Part shown: piece by piece, positions 26,644 to 35,493 of the stretch | Position numbering within the stretch: position 1 is the first letter of the stretch | Layout: each line of letters begins with the position of its first letter | Translations under genes and position numbers: made by a program | NCBI GenBank assembly: GCA_964369805.1 | Contig: CAYJFM010000002.1 | Coordinates: forward strand, 1-64,000 | Source: CAYJHC01 sp964369805 | GTDB lineage: Bacteria; Bacillota; Clostridia; Peptostreptococcales; Anaerovoracaceae | DNA length: 64,000 nucleotides | Direction of reading: 5' to 3' | Notes under the pieces: model-generated | What the model was told of the DNA's origin: nothing | Database searches by the model: none | Seen by the model: the letters and a program-made list of their open reading frames with translations, nothing else

Positions 26644-28128
26644 GTGAGTTTTAATTACAAGGCACTTGCAAAAGTACTTTCAATAATTTTCTTGGTAAAT
26701 GGAGTTGCTCTGCTAACACCTATTCCTTTTGCTATCTATTATGATGATTTACCTGTTTCCACCTTTTTAGGGCCAGCTGCAGTCTCATTAGCCTTAGCTT
26801 CAATAGGGTATAGTATCTTTAGAGGTGTATCATCAGCTCTTCGAATTAGAGATGCTTATCTGGCAGTAATATTTTGCTGGTTAGTGTGGTCAGTTTTTGG
26901 TGCCTTTCCATATTACACCTCTGGCCTTTCCGAGACTTACATAGACGCTTATTTTGAAGCAGTTTCAGGCTACACAACTACTGGAGCGACCTTGCTCCAT
27001 GAATGGACCTTTCCTCATAGCTTAGCATTTTGGCGAGTGCTAACACATTGGCTTGGGGGAATGGGTATTCTAATATTTATTATTTCTGTCCTTCCTTCTT
27101 TTGGGGTAGGTAGCCAACGGATTGCAGCTGCAGAAGCTCCTGGTCCTGGTTTTAACAAGACTTCAGCAAAGATGGGAGATCTGGCTAGACAATTATATTT
27201 AATCTATGTAGCCTTAACACTTATAGTCTTTTTACTCTTTGTTTTTGCCCCAGGGAAGCCAATGGATGTGTTTGATGCTTTAATAAATGCTATGGGTTGT
27301 GTAAGTACAGCTGGTCTCTTCCTCCATGCGGAAGGAATAGCCTACTATGATAGTATCTATATTGAAACAGTAATTTCTATTTTCACTATTCTATCTGCTA
27401 TTAACTTTGTACTTTACCTTCACATTCTGCAAAAGAATTTCTCGGATCTTAAGTCAAATGTTGAAATAAAAGTTTTTCTTCTAATGATTGCTGTTATGGG
27501 TTTAATTGTTTCACTAGCTCTTTGGATTTCAGGGACTTACCCTACTATGCTTGAGTCCTTTAGGCATGGTCTCTTCCAGACTATTTCGTTTATTACTACC
27601 ACAGGTTATACTCTCGGGGACTACACTCAGTGGCCTACAATTGCTATGGCGGTACTGTTCTCAACCTTATTTATAGGAGGGTGCGCCGCTTCTACCAGTG
27701 GCTCTGTTAAGGTGATTCGTGTTATTGTCGCTTTTAAGCTTATTTCGAGGGGATTTTATAAAAGACTACACCCTAGAGCTGTTAGAAGTATAAGGCTTGG
27801 TGGAAAAAATATATCTTCACCAATGGTTAACTCAATCTCCGCTTTTATCATTATGTTTTTTGGAACTTTTATAATTGGGAGCCTAGTTCTTTCACTTCAA
27901 AATCTAGATATGGAAACTACACTTAGTGCCACCGCTTCCTTAATGTCAAGTACTGGGATTTCTTTTGGTGAGATCGGAGGAAGTGCTAATTACGCTATTT
28001 TTGATTCTCAGCTTCTTAGACTGTTTATGACACTGTTGATGATAGTTGGTAGATTGGAACTATTTACAGTTTTCTTATTGTTTATGCCTAGTTTCTGGGA
28101 TCCTGATAGGACTAGTACTAATCGATAG
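26644..28128 (+). CDS. TrkH potassium transporter subunit, copy 2 (divergent)
   Basis: Second TrkH paralog, 494 residues, GTG start with AAGGAGGG upstream, 11 bases after copy 1. Family blocks FWRVLTHWLGGMGI and SGSVKVIRVIVAFK are present. Pore loops read TTTGATLL, CVSTAGLFLH, TTTGYTLGDY and SSTGISFG. The filter glycines can be aligned, but loops 2 and 4 differ strongly from copy 1, where they read TVGTGGF and GNVGPG, and look more KtrB-like. It may form a second pore with other ion selectivity served by the same TrkA, or a heterodimer with copy 1. Confidence 0.93.
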   Translation: MSFNYKALAKVLSIIFLVNGVALLTPIPFAIYYDDLPVSTFLGPAAVSLALASIGYSIFRGVSSALRIRDAYLAVIFCWLVWSVFGAFPYYTSGLSETYIDAYFEAVSGYTTTGATLLHEWTFPHSLAFWRVLTHWLGGMGILIFIISVLPSFGVGSQRIAAAEAPGPGFNKTSAKMGDLARQLYLIYVALTLIVFLLFVFAPGKPMDVFDALINAMGCVSTAGLFLHAEGIAYYDSIYIETVISIFTILSAINFVLYLHILQKNFSDLKSNVEIKVFLLMIAVMGLIVSLALWISGTYPTMLESFRHGLFQTISFITTTGYTLGDYTQWPTIAMAVLFSTLFIGGCAASTSGSVKVIRVIVAFKLISRGFYKRLHPRAVRSIRLGGKNISSPMVNSISAFIIMFFGTFIIGSLVLSLQNLDMETTLSATASLMSSTGISFGEIGGSANYAIFDSQLLRLFMTLLMIVGRLELFTVFLLFMPSFWDPDRTSTNR

Positions 28129-28146
28129 TTATTAAATATAGTAATT

Positions 28147-28176
28147 AAAAAAGAAGCCTTTTAAAGCTTCTTTTTT
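28147..28176. terminator. terminator after the trk operon
   Basis: AAAAAGAAGC / GCTTCTTTTT around an 8-base loop, followed by T on the plus strand; also usable by the convergent EamA gene. Confidence 0.85.
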
Positions 28177-28210
28177 AGTAAAATACTAATATAAGGCTAC
28201 CTGCATTACG

Positions 28211-29113
28211 TTATCTTTTATGACTTTTTCTTAAAAATTCAAATTTGGTTTCTGAACATATTATAGCTATAAAGATTAACACAAAGCCGATAATCATTCT
28301 TGAGTTTGGATCATCTAGACCTACTATGATTGATATGATTACTGCAAAGGGTCCCTCTAAGGAAAATATAATTCCTGCTGTTGATGGGTTTGTATACCTT
28401 TGAGTTAAATTTTGAATTAAAAATGCTAATACAGATGAAAATATAACCAAAAATAATATCTGAAAAATAGTTTCAGCTGGTATGGATTTTGGCATCTCGC
28501 TTGTGAATGTAGTTGCTATGATTCCAAATAACGCCACAAATCCAAATTGAACAGTAGTTATTAGGAGTACATCGTTATCTTTTATTAGCTTTCCTACAGA
28601 AATAATTGTACATGCAAAGAAAAAAGCTACCATTATGCCAAGCACTGTTCCAAGGCCTCCAGTTATGTTCCCAGTCAAGGAAATAAACCCAATTCCAATC
28701 ACCGCTAATATACTGCCAATTATATTATATTTATTTGGTCTTTTTTTATCCACAAGCCAATATAAGAATGGTACCATTATGCAGTATATGCTAGTTAAAA
28801 AGCCCGTTGTTCCTGGAGTTGTAATATCGAGTGTTAATATTTGCGTTGCATATGTCAGAAATAAAAAAGTTCCAATTATTGCGCCTTTCCAAATATATTC
28901 AACATTGATTTTTTTCCATCGTTTCCCTGTAATAACTGCCAAAATAAGAAACGCAGCTGAAAACCTTACGGCAATTAATGCTAAAGGGTCTAAGACCTCT
29001 AAAACGCCTTTTGAAACTACAACTGCGCTAGCCCATAATATAGGTGCTAAAATCAATAAATTTTTAGGGTTGAATTTACCTTCAACCCTATTTATAGTAT
29101 ATGTATCTTTCAT
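28211..29113 (-). CDS. EamA/DMT-family transporter
   Basis: Ten-helix drug/metabolite transporter of about 300 residues with two EamA repeats (first helix LLILAPILWASAVVVSKGVL; second-half signature SSVLAFLIQNLTQRYTNPSTAGIIFSLEGPFAV). The start MKDTYT is chosen because GAGG lies six bases before it. It follows the thioesterase gene by 65 bases on the same strand and may be the last gene of the acyl-CoA cluster. If so it could export a product, but DMT substrates cannot be read from sequence. Confidence 0.88.
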   Translation of the reverse strand: MKDTYTINRVEGKFNPKNLLILAPILWASAVVVSKGVLEVLDPLALIAVRFSAAFLILAVITGKRWKKINVEYIWKGAIIGTFLFLTYATQILTLDITTPGTTGFLTSIYCIMVPFLYWLVDKKRPNKYNIIGSILAVIGIGFISLTGNITGGLGTVLGIMVAFFFACTIISVGKLIKDNDVLLITTVQFGFVALFGIIATTFTSEMPKSIPAETIFQILFLVIFSSVLAFLIQNLTQRYTNPSTAGIIFSLEGPFAVIISIIVGLDDPNSRMIIGFVLIFIAIICSETKFEFLRKSHKR

Positions 29114-29178
29114 GAGAAACCTCAATCCTATTAGATTAACTTCTAATTATATGTTAAGTTCTTATTTTAATCTGTAAA

Positions 29179-29592
29179 CTACTCTCCGAAAATTTTTCTC
29201 ATTAACTTGCCAAAAGGTTTACTTTTTCTATTAACTGAGTCATAGCTAACAAATATAGATTCTAACCTAACCAAGGCATCATCTTCTCCCTCTCTAAAAA
29301 TTTCAAATAGCATTGTTACGCTTGAATTTCCAAGGCGAAGGATTTTCATCCCAATATCCAAATCATCCCCTTCAAAAGCACTAGAAATATATTCTATAGT
29401 ATTTTTTCTATGACAAATTTCAGCTTCATGATTTACCACTAACTCTTTATAAGTATACCCTTTACTTCTAAAGTAACTTTCTATTGCTTCTTCTGTATAT
29501 ATTATATAGTTTGCATTATGAACTATTCCTTGAGGGTCTGCTTCATTAAATCTGACTCTTACTGATGTAAAAAAATCAAAGTCTTTCCTCAT
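29179..29592 (-). CDS. acyl-CoA thioesterase, YbgC/FcbC 4HBT hotdog family
   Basis: Small hotdog-fold thioesterase of 137 residues. The catalytic segment RFNEADPQGIVHNANYIIYTEEA has the Asp of the YbgC/4-hydroxybenzoyl-CoA thioesterase motif. It overlaps the ferredoxin gene by 17 bases, so it belongs to the CoA-transferase operon, where it could release CoA from blocked or end-product thioesters. Confidence 0.9.
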   Translation of the reverse strand: MRKDFDFFTSVRVRFNEADPQGIVHNANYIIYTEEAIESYFRSKGYTYKELVVNHEAEICHRKNTIEYISSAFEGDDLDIGMKILRLGNSSVTMLFEIFREGEDDALVRLESIFVSYDSVNRKSKPFGKLMRKIFGE

Positions 29593-29854
29593 CTTCTGTT
29601 CTCCTTTGCTTCATTAATGCTGCATACCTTTTATTTGCAGCTCTAGTACTAGTAGAAGCTTTTCTAACTTTATGATGAAAAGCTTTAACATCGCAAATAT
29701 CTACACAGTAACCACAGTTAATACATAGTTTGAAAGAGTCCACTGTAGGGGTTGGGCAAGCTTCCTTAGAAGCTTCAATAACCCCTTGAGGGCAAACAAC
29801 TACACACTTATTACATCTAGTGCATTTTTTTGTGTCAACTGTAAATAGTTTCAT
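29576..29854 (-). CDS. 2x[4Fe-4S] ferredoxin-like protein
   Basis: 92 residues with two full cluster motifs: CTRCNKCVVVCP (about residues 12-23) and CINCGYCVDIC (about 43-53), then a basic, alanine-rich tail that is longer than in typical clostridial ferredoxins. Encoded between a CoA-transferase and a thioesterase. No ETF genes are nearby, so it may be the electron partner of the acyl-CoA dehydrogenase or a structural subunit; this is inference. Confidence 0.92.
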   Translation of the reverse strand: MKLFTVDTKKCTRCNKCVVVCPQGVIEASKEACPTPTVDSFKLCINCGYCVDICDVKAFHHKVRKASTSTRAANKRYAALMKQRRTEDEERL

Positions 29855-29870
29855 TTTTTCTCCCTTATAC

Positions 29871-31076
29871 TTAGGCTTGGTGCACAGCTCCTGATTCTAA
29901 TAGTTCATTTATTCTTTCCTCAGTATAGCCTGCTTCACGTAGAATTTCAATGCTTTGGGCCCCAGGGAAATTTGATGCTGGATTATATGGGTCCACTGGA
30001 GTCTTACTAAATTTTATTGGAGTATTTATAGCCATCATTTTTCCAACTGTTGGTTGCTCTATTTCTACAGCAACATCTAGTTCTTTAGTTTGTGGAATAT
30101 TTAAAAACTCAACAACGGTTTGAACTACTGATGCTGGTACCATTACATCCTTCAATTTTTTCTCCATATCTGCTTTGCATTGCTTAATAGTTGCAAGCTC
30201 GATAGCTTCAATTAAAACTTCCCTGTTAGCATTTCTCTCTTCATTACAAGCAAATCTTTCATCTCCAAGTAGTTCCTCAAGACCCATAGCCATGCAGAAT
30301 CTCTTCCACTCTTCTTCTTTTGTTATTGCAACAGCGATATGTCCATCAGCGGCTGTAAACTCTCCAAAAGGAGCAAACCATGGATGGTGGTTTCCTGTTC
30401 TTGGAGTAAATTCACCCTTAACAGAATGTTCTAGAACTGCTCCCTCACACATGTAAAAAGCACAATCTAGCATTGCAATATCTACTCTAGTTCCTTCCCC
30501 AGTTTTTTGTCTATTTAGTAAAGCCATTGATAATCCGCGCAACAAGTTTAAGCCTGCCCATGTATCACACATTGAGAATCCAGGTTTAATTGGAACTTGT
30601 CCCTCATTTCCAGTTTGCCCAATGAGCCCGCTTCTTGCTGCTGCTATAATATCCATACAAGGTAGATGTGATAATGGCCCGTAAGTACCAAAGCCTGCAA
30701 TAGATCCATATATTATTTTTGGATTCACTTTGATCATTTCTTCATAACCTAGCCCTAATTTTTCTAAGGTTCCAGACTTAAAGTTTTCAATAACTATATC
30801 TACATCCTTAACTAGCTCCATAACTAATTTTTTGCCTTCCTCAGAACGCATATCTATAGCTATCCCTTTTTTCCCTCTATTATACTGGCAAAAGTATAGA
30901 CTCACATCGTTTACATATGGTCCATATTCTCTTGATAAGTCCCCTCCGCCTGGTCTTTCAATTTTTATCATTTCAGCACCTAGGTCAGCAAGGAGCATTC
31001 CACAAAACGGCGCTGCTAATACTTGAGAAAAGTCTAATATTTTTATTCCTTCTAGCAGTTTTTTATTCATACACAT
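29871..31076 (-). CDS. CaiB/BaiF family III CoA-transferase, copy A
   Basis: Transfers CoA between carboxylic acids. About 400 residues with the N-terminal GIKILDFSQVLAAPFCGMLLADLGAEMIKIERPGGGD and NRGKKGIAIDMRSEEGK. The catalytic aspartate is in GEGTRVDIAMLDCA (about residue 185), matching Asp169 of CaiB and Frc. HHPWFAPFGEFTAADGHIAVA is also family-typical. Two closely spaced starts (MCMNKK or MNKK) are possible; neither has a strong site. It is the downstream copy of a pair with 31146-32324. Likely activates the substrate imported by the BCCT transporter. Confidence 0.92.
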   Translation of the reverse strand: MCMNKKLLEGIKILDFSQVLAAPFCGMLLADLGAEMIKIERPGGGDLSREYGPYVNDVSLYFCQYNRGKKGIAIDMRSEEGKKLVMELVKDVDIVIENFKSGTLEKLGLGYEEMIKVNPKIIYGSIAGFGTYGPLSHLPCMDIIAAARSGLIGQTGNEGQVPIKPGFSMCDTWAGLNLLRGLSMALLNRQKTGEGTRVDIAMLDCAFYMCEGAVLEHSVKGEFTPRTGNHHPWFAPFGEFTAADGHIAVAITKEEEWKRFCMAMGLEELLGDERFACNEERNANREVLIEAIELATIKQCKADMEKKLKDVMVPASVVQTVVEFLNIPQTKELDVAVEIEQPTVGKMMAINTPIKFSKTPVDPYNPASNFPGAQSIEILREAGYTEERINELLESGAVHQA

Positions 31077-31145
31077 AATTGCTAAGCCCTACATTTAATA
31101 GTAATGGCTACGCACTCCTTTCTTCGTTACAATCCCATCCATTTC

Positions 31146-32324
31146 CTATATGACACCTTTTGTCTTAAGATCTTCTAAATCGCTCGTTGCAATATTAATA
31201 GAACAATAAATATCTTCATTATTTTCGCCAAGCTTTGGTGCTGGAAGAATATCACTTTCTATCTCACCTATAAATTTTATTGGTCTTCCTGGCATTTGTA
31301 CCTTACCAATTAAAGGGTTTTCAATTTCATGAAGCATATTTCTCTCATGAAGTTGAGGATCTGTTAGGGCTTGTTCAGTTGTTCCACACATTGTACCTGG
31401 AATTAATATCTCATCACAAATATCAGAAAACTCTTTCATTGTGTAGTCTTCTAATAGCTTTTCTAACTTTACTCTAAGGTCACCAAAGTAGTTTTGCCCT
31501 CTATATAAATTTGAACTATACTTTTCATCAGAAGCCCACTCTGGATGGCCAAAACGTATAGATAACTTCTTCCATTGATCGTCAGAAGATGCACCAATTG
31601 CAACATATCCATCTTTGCACTTTAATACATCATACGGATTAATATTTGGATGGGCATTTCCAGTACGCATAGGGTCTCTTCCTGTTGCACTATAAGTAAT
31701 TACCTTATCTTCAGATATAGCAAGTAATGTAGCGCATAATGCGGTTTCTACTAATTGTCCCTCTCCAGTTTCTTTCATGTGCATAATTGCTAGGGTAATT
31801 CCTGCTGACAAGAAAGTTGCTGAGTATCTCTCTCCAATTGAAAATCCGATTCTGGTTGGAGGTGCATCTGGGAAACCTGTAACATGCATAGCTCCACTTT
31901 TTGCTTGAGCAAGCAGTTCTATTTGGGGGAAGTCATTCCCCTCTCCAGTAGATCCATATCCTGTAGTTCTTCCATATATTATTGCAGGTTTTAGTTTAGC
32001 CATATCCTCATATCCAAGGCCTATAGCTTCCAATGTGCCAATAGGGAAGTTCTCTAAAACAACATCCGCTGTTTTAACCAATTCCTTAAAAATTTCCTGG
32101 CCTTCTTTTTTAAATAGATTTAATGTGATGCTTTTCTTTCCTCTATCTCGAAAGGCGTGATGAGGACTGCTTCCGTTTACTACTGGCAGCAGTTTCCTTA
32201 ACTCATCTCCTTCTTCTGGCATTTCTACTTTTATTACTTCTGCCCCGTAGTCAGCTAATTCCATTCCACAGTATCCAGAAAGAGTCATCAAATCTAACAC
32301 TCTTATTCCTTTTAAAGGCTCCAT
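31146..32324 (-). CDS. CaiB/BaiF family III CoA-transferase, copy B (Glu at the catalytic position)
   Basis: 392 residues from MEPLKGIRVLDL, a start preceded by AAAGGAGA; an upstream start 14 codons earlier lies before that site. The family blocks ADYGAEVIKVEMPEEGDE, FRDRGKKSITLNLFKKEG and NAHPNINPYDVLKCKDGYVAIGA are present. At the position where copy A has VDIAMLD this copy has VETALCA, so the usual catalytic aspartate is glutamate. It may be a slower or different transferase, or a partner that forms the interlocked dimer with copy A. Seventy bases upstream of copy A, 95 bases after the transporter gene. Confidence 0.9.
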   Translation of the reverse strand: MEPLKGIRVLDLMTLSGYCGMELADYGAEVIKVEMPEEGDELRKLLPVVNGSSPHHAFRDRGKKSITLNLFKKEGQEIFKELVKTADVVLENFPIGTLEAIGLGYEDMAKLKPAIIYGRTTGYGSTGEGNDFPQIELLAQAKSGAMHVTGFPDAPPTRIGFSIGERYSATFLSAGITLAIMHMKETGEGQLVETALCATLLAISEDKVITYSATGRDPMRTGNAHPNINPYDVLKCKDGYVAIGASSDDQWKKLSIRFGHPEWASDEKYSSNLYRGQNYFGDLRVKLEKLLEDYTMKEFSDICDEILIPGTMCGTTEQALTDPQLHERNMLHEIENPLIGKVQMPGRPIKFIGEIESDILPAPKLGENNEDIYCSINIATSDLEDLKTKGVI

Positions 32325-32419
32325 AACATTTCTCCTTTCATCAGGTAAAATTTTCTCTATCAGCAAAGGCCCCTATAAAATATTCTTTTAAGAGCCTCTG
32401 CTTAATTATTTATATGCTA

Positions 32420-34063
32420 TTACTTATCTTTTTCTTCAGACTCAGCATAAAAAGTTTCACTTTTCTTAGCTACTTCTTCTAGAAGTTCCTTTTCCTGTAA
32501 TTCTAAATTTCTTTTATGTACTCCATTTCTAGAGTCTTCTTTAAGCCATTTGAATAGTCCAATTTCTACCCCGATAACAATTATCATAAATGGTACCGAA
32601 ATAATTATTGCTAAATATTTAATCGCATCAAACCCAGTTCCTGTCAATACAATCGTCATAGGGATTATAGCTAGTAAAACGCAGAAGAACATTCTTACTT
32701 TCATTGGAGGAGTTCCTTTTTTTGTTGCAGTCTCAGCTAGTGCTAAAGAAGCTGAATCTAAAGATGGAACTAAGAAGCATACTATAAGTACTAAGATAAT
32801 AATCGGCCCAAGGATTGCTCCAAGTGGTAGTGCATTTAATACTTCAAATACAATTCCTTCGCCTATTGCTTCTTGTCCGTTTGTTCCGTTTACTAACCCT
32901 GGAACATCCACAATTCCTTCTACAAAAGTGCTGATTGAGAAGCTACCTAATACTCCAAAGATTATAATGCTTCCTCCAGTAATACCAAACATAGTTGCAA
33001 GTGCAAGTGCACGAATAGTTCTTCCTTTAGAGATTTTAGCTATAAAAATTCCCATCATTGCTAGGTAGTTCAAATAGAATGCCTGGAAGTAAATTGTCCA
33101 GCCCTCTACAAATCCTGTTTGGTTAATAGGGTCAGTAAATAGTGTCATTCTTATAGAGTCTTCAATAGTGAATCCTATTGAGTTAACAATATTTTTGAAA
33201 ATAAACTCTGCTGGCCCCATTAGAAGTACATATAACAAAAAGACTACTGTTAATGCTGCAGCTATATTTGAAATTACTTTCATACCTTTATGAACACCTA
33301 AGTATGAAGTAAATGTGTATATTACACCGATTACTAAAATTACAGCAACTTGCAATACTGGTGTTACCTCAACACCTGTTATTATAGAGAATGCATTTGA
33401 AGCTAAAGGAACCCCTAGTCCTAAAGAAGAGCTTAATGCACCAAGTATCCCAAAAATAACTACAAAGTCGATTACTTTTCCTATTGTTGATTTTCCTTTA
33501 ACTTTCTCTCCTAACATAGCACTGCAAAGTGCACTTGTTTGGAAAGATGATACTTTTCTTACATAAACTCCATAAGCAATTGCTGCACCAAACACTGTAT
33601 ACATTGCTTGATTTACAATTCCCCAGTGATAGAATTGATAACTTAATGAAGTTTCTAGTGCTAAAGTGCTTTCTGGCTCCATTCCAAGTCCTGGTGCTGC
33701 ATAGTAAAATGCCCACTCTGCAAATGACCAATAAAGTGCTGCTGACGCTAATGAAGCAAGCAACATCATTATAATATAACTTAATGTGCTAAACTCAGGT
33801 TTTGTATCACCAAGCCTGATTTTACCGTATTTGCTAAAGCAAAGAAATAATGCAATAATAAAAGTCGCAAATGTAAAAACTTGAAATGCAGGGCCTAATA
33901 CCGCTATCATTTCCCAAAAAAATCCTGATATTGCTGTAACTGTTCCTTCTGCATTTATTATCATAAACCCTAAAAACACTGTAAGTATAATAACACTAAC
34001 AACTACTAGTCCTACTTCTATATTTACTCTAGAATTTTTCTTCTCATTCGTATTAGCATCCAT
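32420..34063 (-). CDS. BCCT-family (betaine/carnitine/choline-type) transporter with altered aromatic box
   Basis: 547 residues, about 12 membrane helices, hydrophilic charged C-terminal tail. Family landmarks are FYHWGIVNQAMY (about 145-155), LGLGVPLASNAF, and IFIAKISKGRTIR (about 339-351). In CaiT and BetP helix 8 reads WAWW...W and helix 4 WGxxPW; these tryptophans bind the trimethylammonium group. Here the corresponding residues are Gln327, Phe329, Tyr330 and Tyr333, and Gln152 in helix 4; only Trp147 remains. The genes around it (CoA-transferases, acyl-CoA dehydrogenase) point to import of a CoA-activated carboxylate such as a betaine, but the changed box makes the exact substrate open. 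Confidence 0.93.
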   Translation of the reverse strand: MDANTNEKKNSRVNIEVGLVVVSVIILTVFLGFMIINAEGTVTAISGFFWEMIAVLGPAFQVFTFATFIIALFLCFSKYGKIRLGDTKPEFSTLSYIIMMLLASLASAALYWSFAEWAFYYAAPGLGMEPESTLALETSLSYQFYHWGIVNQAMYTVFGAAIAYGVYVRKVSSFQTSALCSAMLGEKVKGKSTIGKVIDFVVIFGILGALSSSLGLGVPLASNAFSIITGVEVTPVLQVAVILVIGVIYTFTSYLGVHKGMKVISNIAAALTVVFLLYVLLMGPAEFIFKNIVNSIGFTIEDSIRMTLFTDPINQTGFVEGWTIYFQAFYLNYLAMMGIFIAKISKGRTIRALALATMFGITGGSIIIFGVLGSFSISTFVEGIVDVPGLVNGTNGQEAIGEGIVFEVLNALPLGAILGPIIILVLIVCFLVPSLDSASLALAETATKKGTPPMKVRMFFCVLLAIIPMTIVLTGTGFDAIKYLAIIISVPFMIIVIGVEIGLFKWLKEDSRNGVHKRNLELQEKELLEEVAKKSETFYAESEEKDK

Positions 34064-34153
34064 AAGATACTCCTTTCCCTAAAAAGTCTGTTTAATATTT
34101 TCGTTCTAGCTAAAATTCAATGGCGCTTAAGTTTAATTGTTTTTTGTTTTAAA

Positions 34154-34202
34154 AATGCCCACCTACTAACTCACTTTAGGCATTAGTTATGAGGCGGGCA
34201 TT
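34154..34202 (-). terminator. hairpin with T-run between the dehydrogenase and the transporter genes
   Basis: Arms AATGCCC / GGGCATT with adjacent CCT/AGG pairing; on the minus strand GGGCATTTTTAAAA follows. It lies 38 bases after the dehydrogenase stop and before the transporter gene, so it likely limits read-through and leaves the dehydrogenase as the most abundant product of the operon. Confidence 0.7.
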
Positions 34203-34239
34203 CTAAAAAGTATGGGTAAAATACTTCTATTTTATTTTT

Positions 34240-35412
34240 TTACCATCCAGTGTAGATTTCTGGACCACGTTTTTTGATTTGACCGCTTACAACAATACGT
34301 TGAATTTCAGAAGTTCCTTCCCAAATTCTATCAACACGTGTGTCACGGAATAATCTCTCTACAGGATTTTCACGCATATAGCCACGTCCACCTAAGATTT
34401 GAACGCCTTTATCAGCTACTCTTCCAACCATTTCAGAAGTCCATAATTTAAGAGCTGAAGCTTTTGCATGACGAAGCTTTCTATCAGCATCTGGTTGAGA
34501 AATTTCCCAACAAACACGGTAAAGCATACTTTTTGCAGCCATAATATCCATAGCCATATCAGCTAGCATAAATTCTATTGCTTGGCAATCACGGATATAT
34601 TGACCATTAAATGTTTTACGAGTCGCAGCAAATTCATTTGCAACATCAAGTACACGAGTAGCTCCACCAACGCAACGAGCCGCGATTCCTAATCTAGCTT
34701 CTACGAACCAGTCTTTTGTCATATCAAAACCTTGGCCAACTTTTCCTAAGATTTTACTTTCATCTACAACTACATCTTCAAATACAAATTCAGGATGTTT
34801 GAATGCAAAGTGATGTGTAAATTGAGGTGTACGTTTAATACTCACTCCAGGAGCATCTTTTTCTACAAAGAATACTGTAGCTTTGTCAACATCTCCATCT
34901 ACATGTGCATGTACAAGTAGAAAGTCTGCAACATCACCAACTGTTACATACCATTTTTCACCATTAATTCTATATCCACCATCGCATTTATCAGCTCTAG
35001 TTAGGCACATTGTAGGATCAGAACCAGCGTCTGCTTCAGTGATTGCATATGCATCTCTACGTTTGTTTTGGCAAGCTGGAATTAAGTATTCTTCGATTTG
35101 ATCTTGTGTACCAAAGCACATTGGGTATGATGGTTGAGGAACTGCATCCCAAATAGCTCCTGTCGATTGTCCAAGTTGTTCACTTACTAGCATTTGTTCA
35201 AATAGTGTCATTCCTTGTCCACCGTGCTCTTTTTTATGGTTTGTTGCATTGAAACCCCAGTCCATAACCTTTTGGTTAATAATTGCATGTGTTTCTTTTG
35301 TAAGACCATCATTTTCTTCGCATTCCATTTCATAAGGGAATAAAACCTCTTGTGTAAACGCCTTTGCTTTTTCTTGTAACTCTCTATGCTCTTTGCTTAA
35401 TGTAAAATCCAT
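34240..35412 (-). CDS. acyl-CoA dehydrogenase family protein
   Basis: 390-residue flavoprotein of the acyl-CoA dehydrogenase fold, acting on an acyl-CoA. FAD-binding ITEADAGSDPT (about 126-136) and W-containing INGEKWYVTVGDV are present. ILGGRGYMRENPVERLFRD and the catalytic glutamate in RIWEGTSEIQR (about 370) close the protein. With BCCT, CaiB-type transferases and no ETF in the cluster it resembles CaiA or the gamma-butyrobetaine-CoA enzyme of the gbu/bbu locus, where oxidation and reduction cancel out and trimethylamine is released. About half its arginine codons are CGT, unlike neighbours that mostly use AGA/AGG, which suits high expression or a different origin. Strong promoter and AAAGGAG site upstream. 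Confidence 0.94.
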   Translation of the reverse strand: MDFTLSKEHRELQEKAKAFTQEVLFPYEMECEENDGLTKETHAIINQKVMDWGFNATNHKKEHGGQGMTLFEQMLVSEQLGQSTGAIWDAVPQPSYPMCFGTQDQIEEYLIPACQNKRRDAYAITEADAGSDPTMCLTRADKCDGGYRINGEKWYVTVGDVADFLLVHAHVDGDVDKATVFFVEKDAPGVSIKRTPQFTHHFAFKHPEFVFEDVVVDESKILGKVGQGFDMTKDWFVEARLGIAARCVGGATRVLDVANEFAATRKTFNGQYIRDCQAIEFMLADMAMDIMAAKSMLYRVCWEISQPDADRKLRHAKASALKLWTSEMVGRVADKGVQILGGRGYMRENPVERLFRDTRVDRIWEGTSEIQRIVVSGQIKKRGPEIYTGW

Positions 35413-35493
35413 AAATTGCTCCTTTCTTTCATTTATAGATAAATCTAACGTTTCGTTATTCTTTTATTTTGACTAACGATCTAATTTAGCTAG

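Noticed and set aside
26644..28128. Idea that the second TrkH lost its selectivity filter
   Set aside because: Although loops 2 and 4 differ from copy 1, a glycine can be aligned at each filter position, as in KtrB-type proteins.
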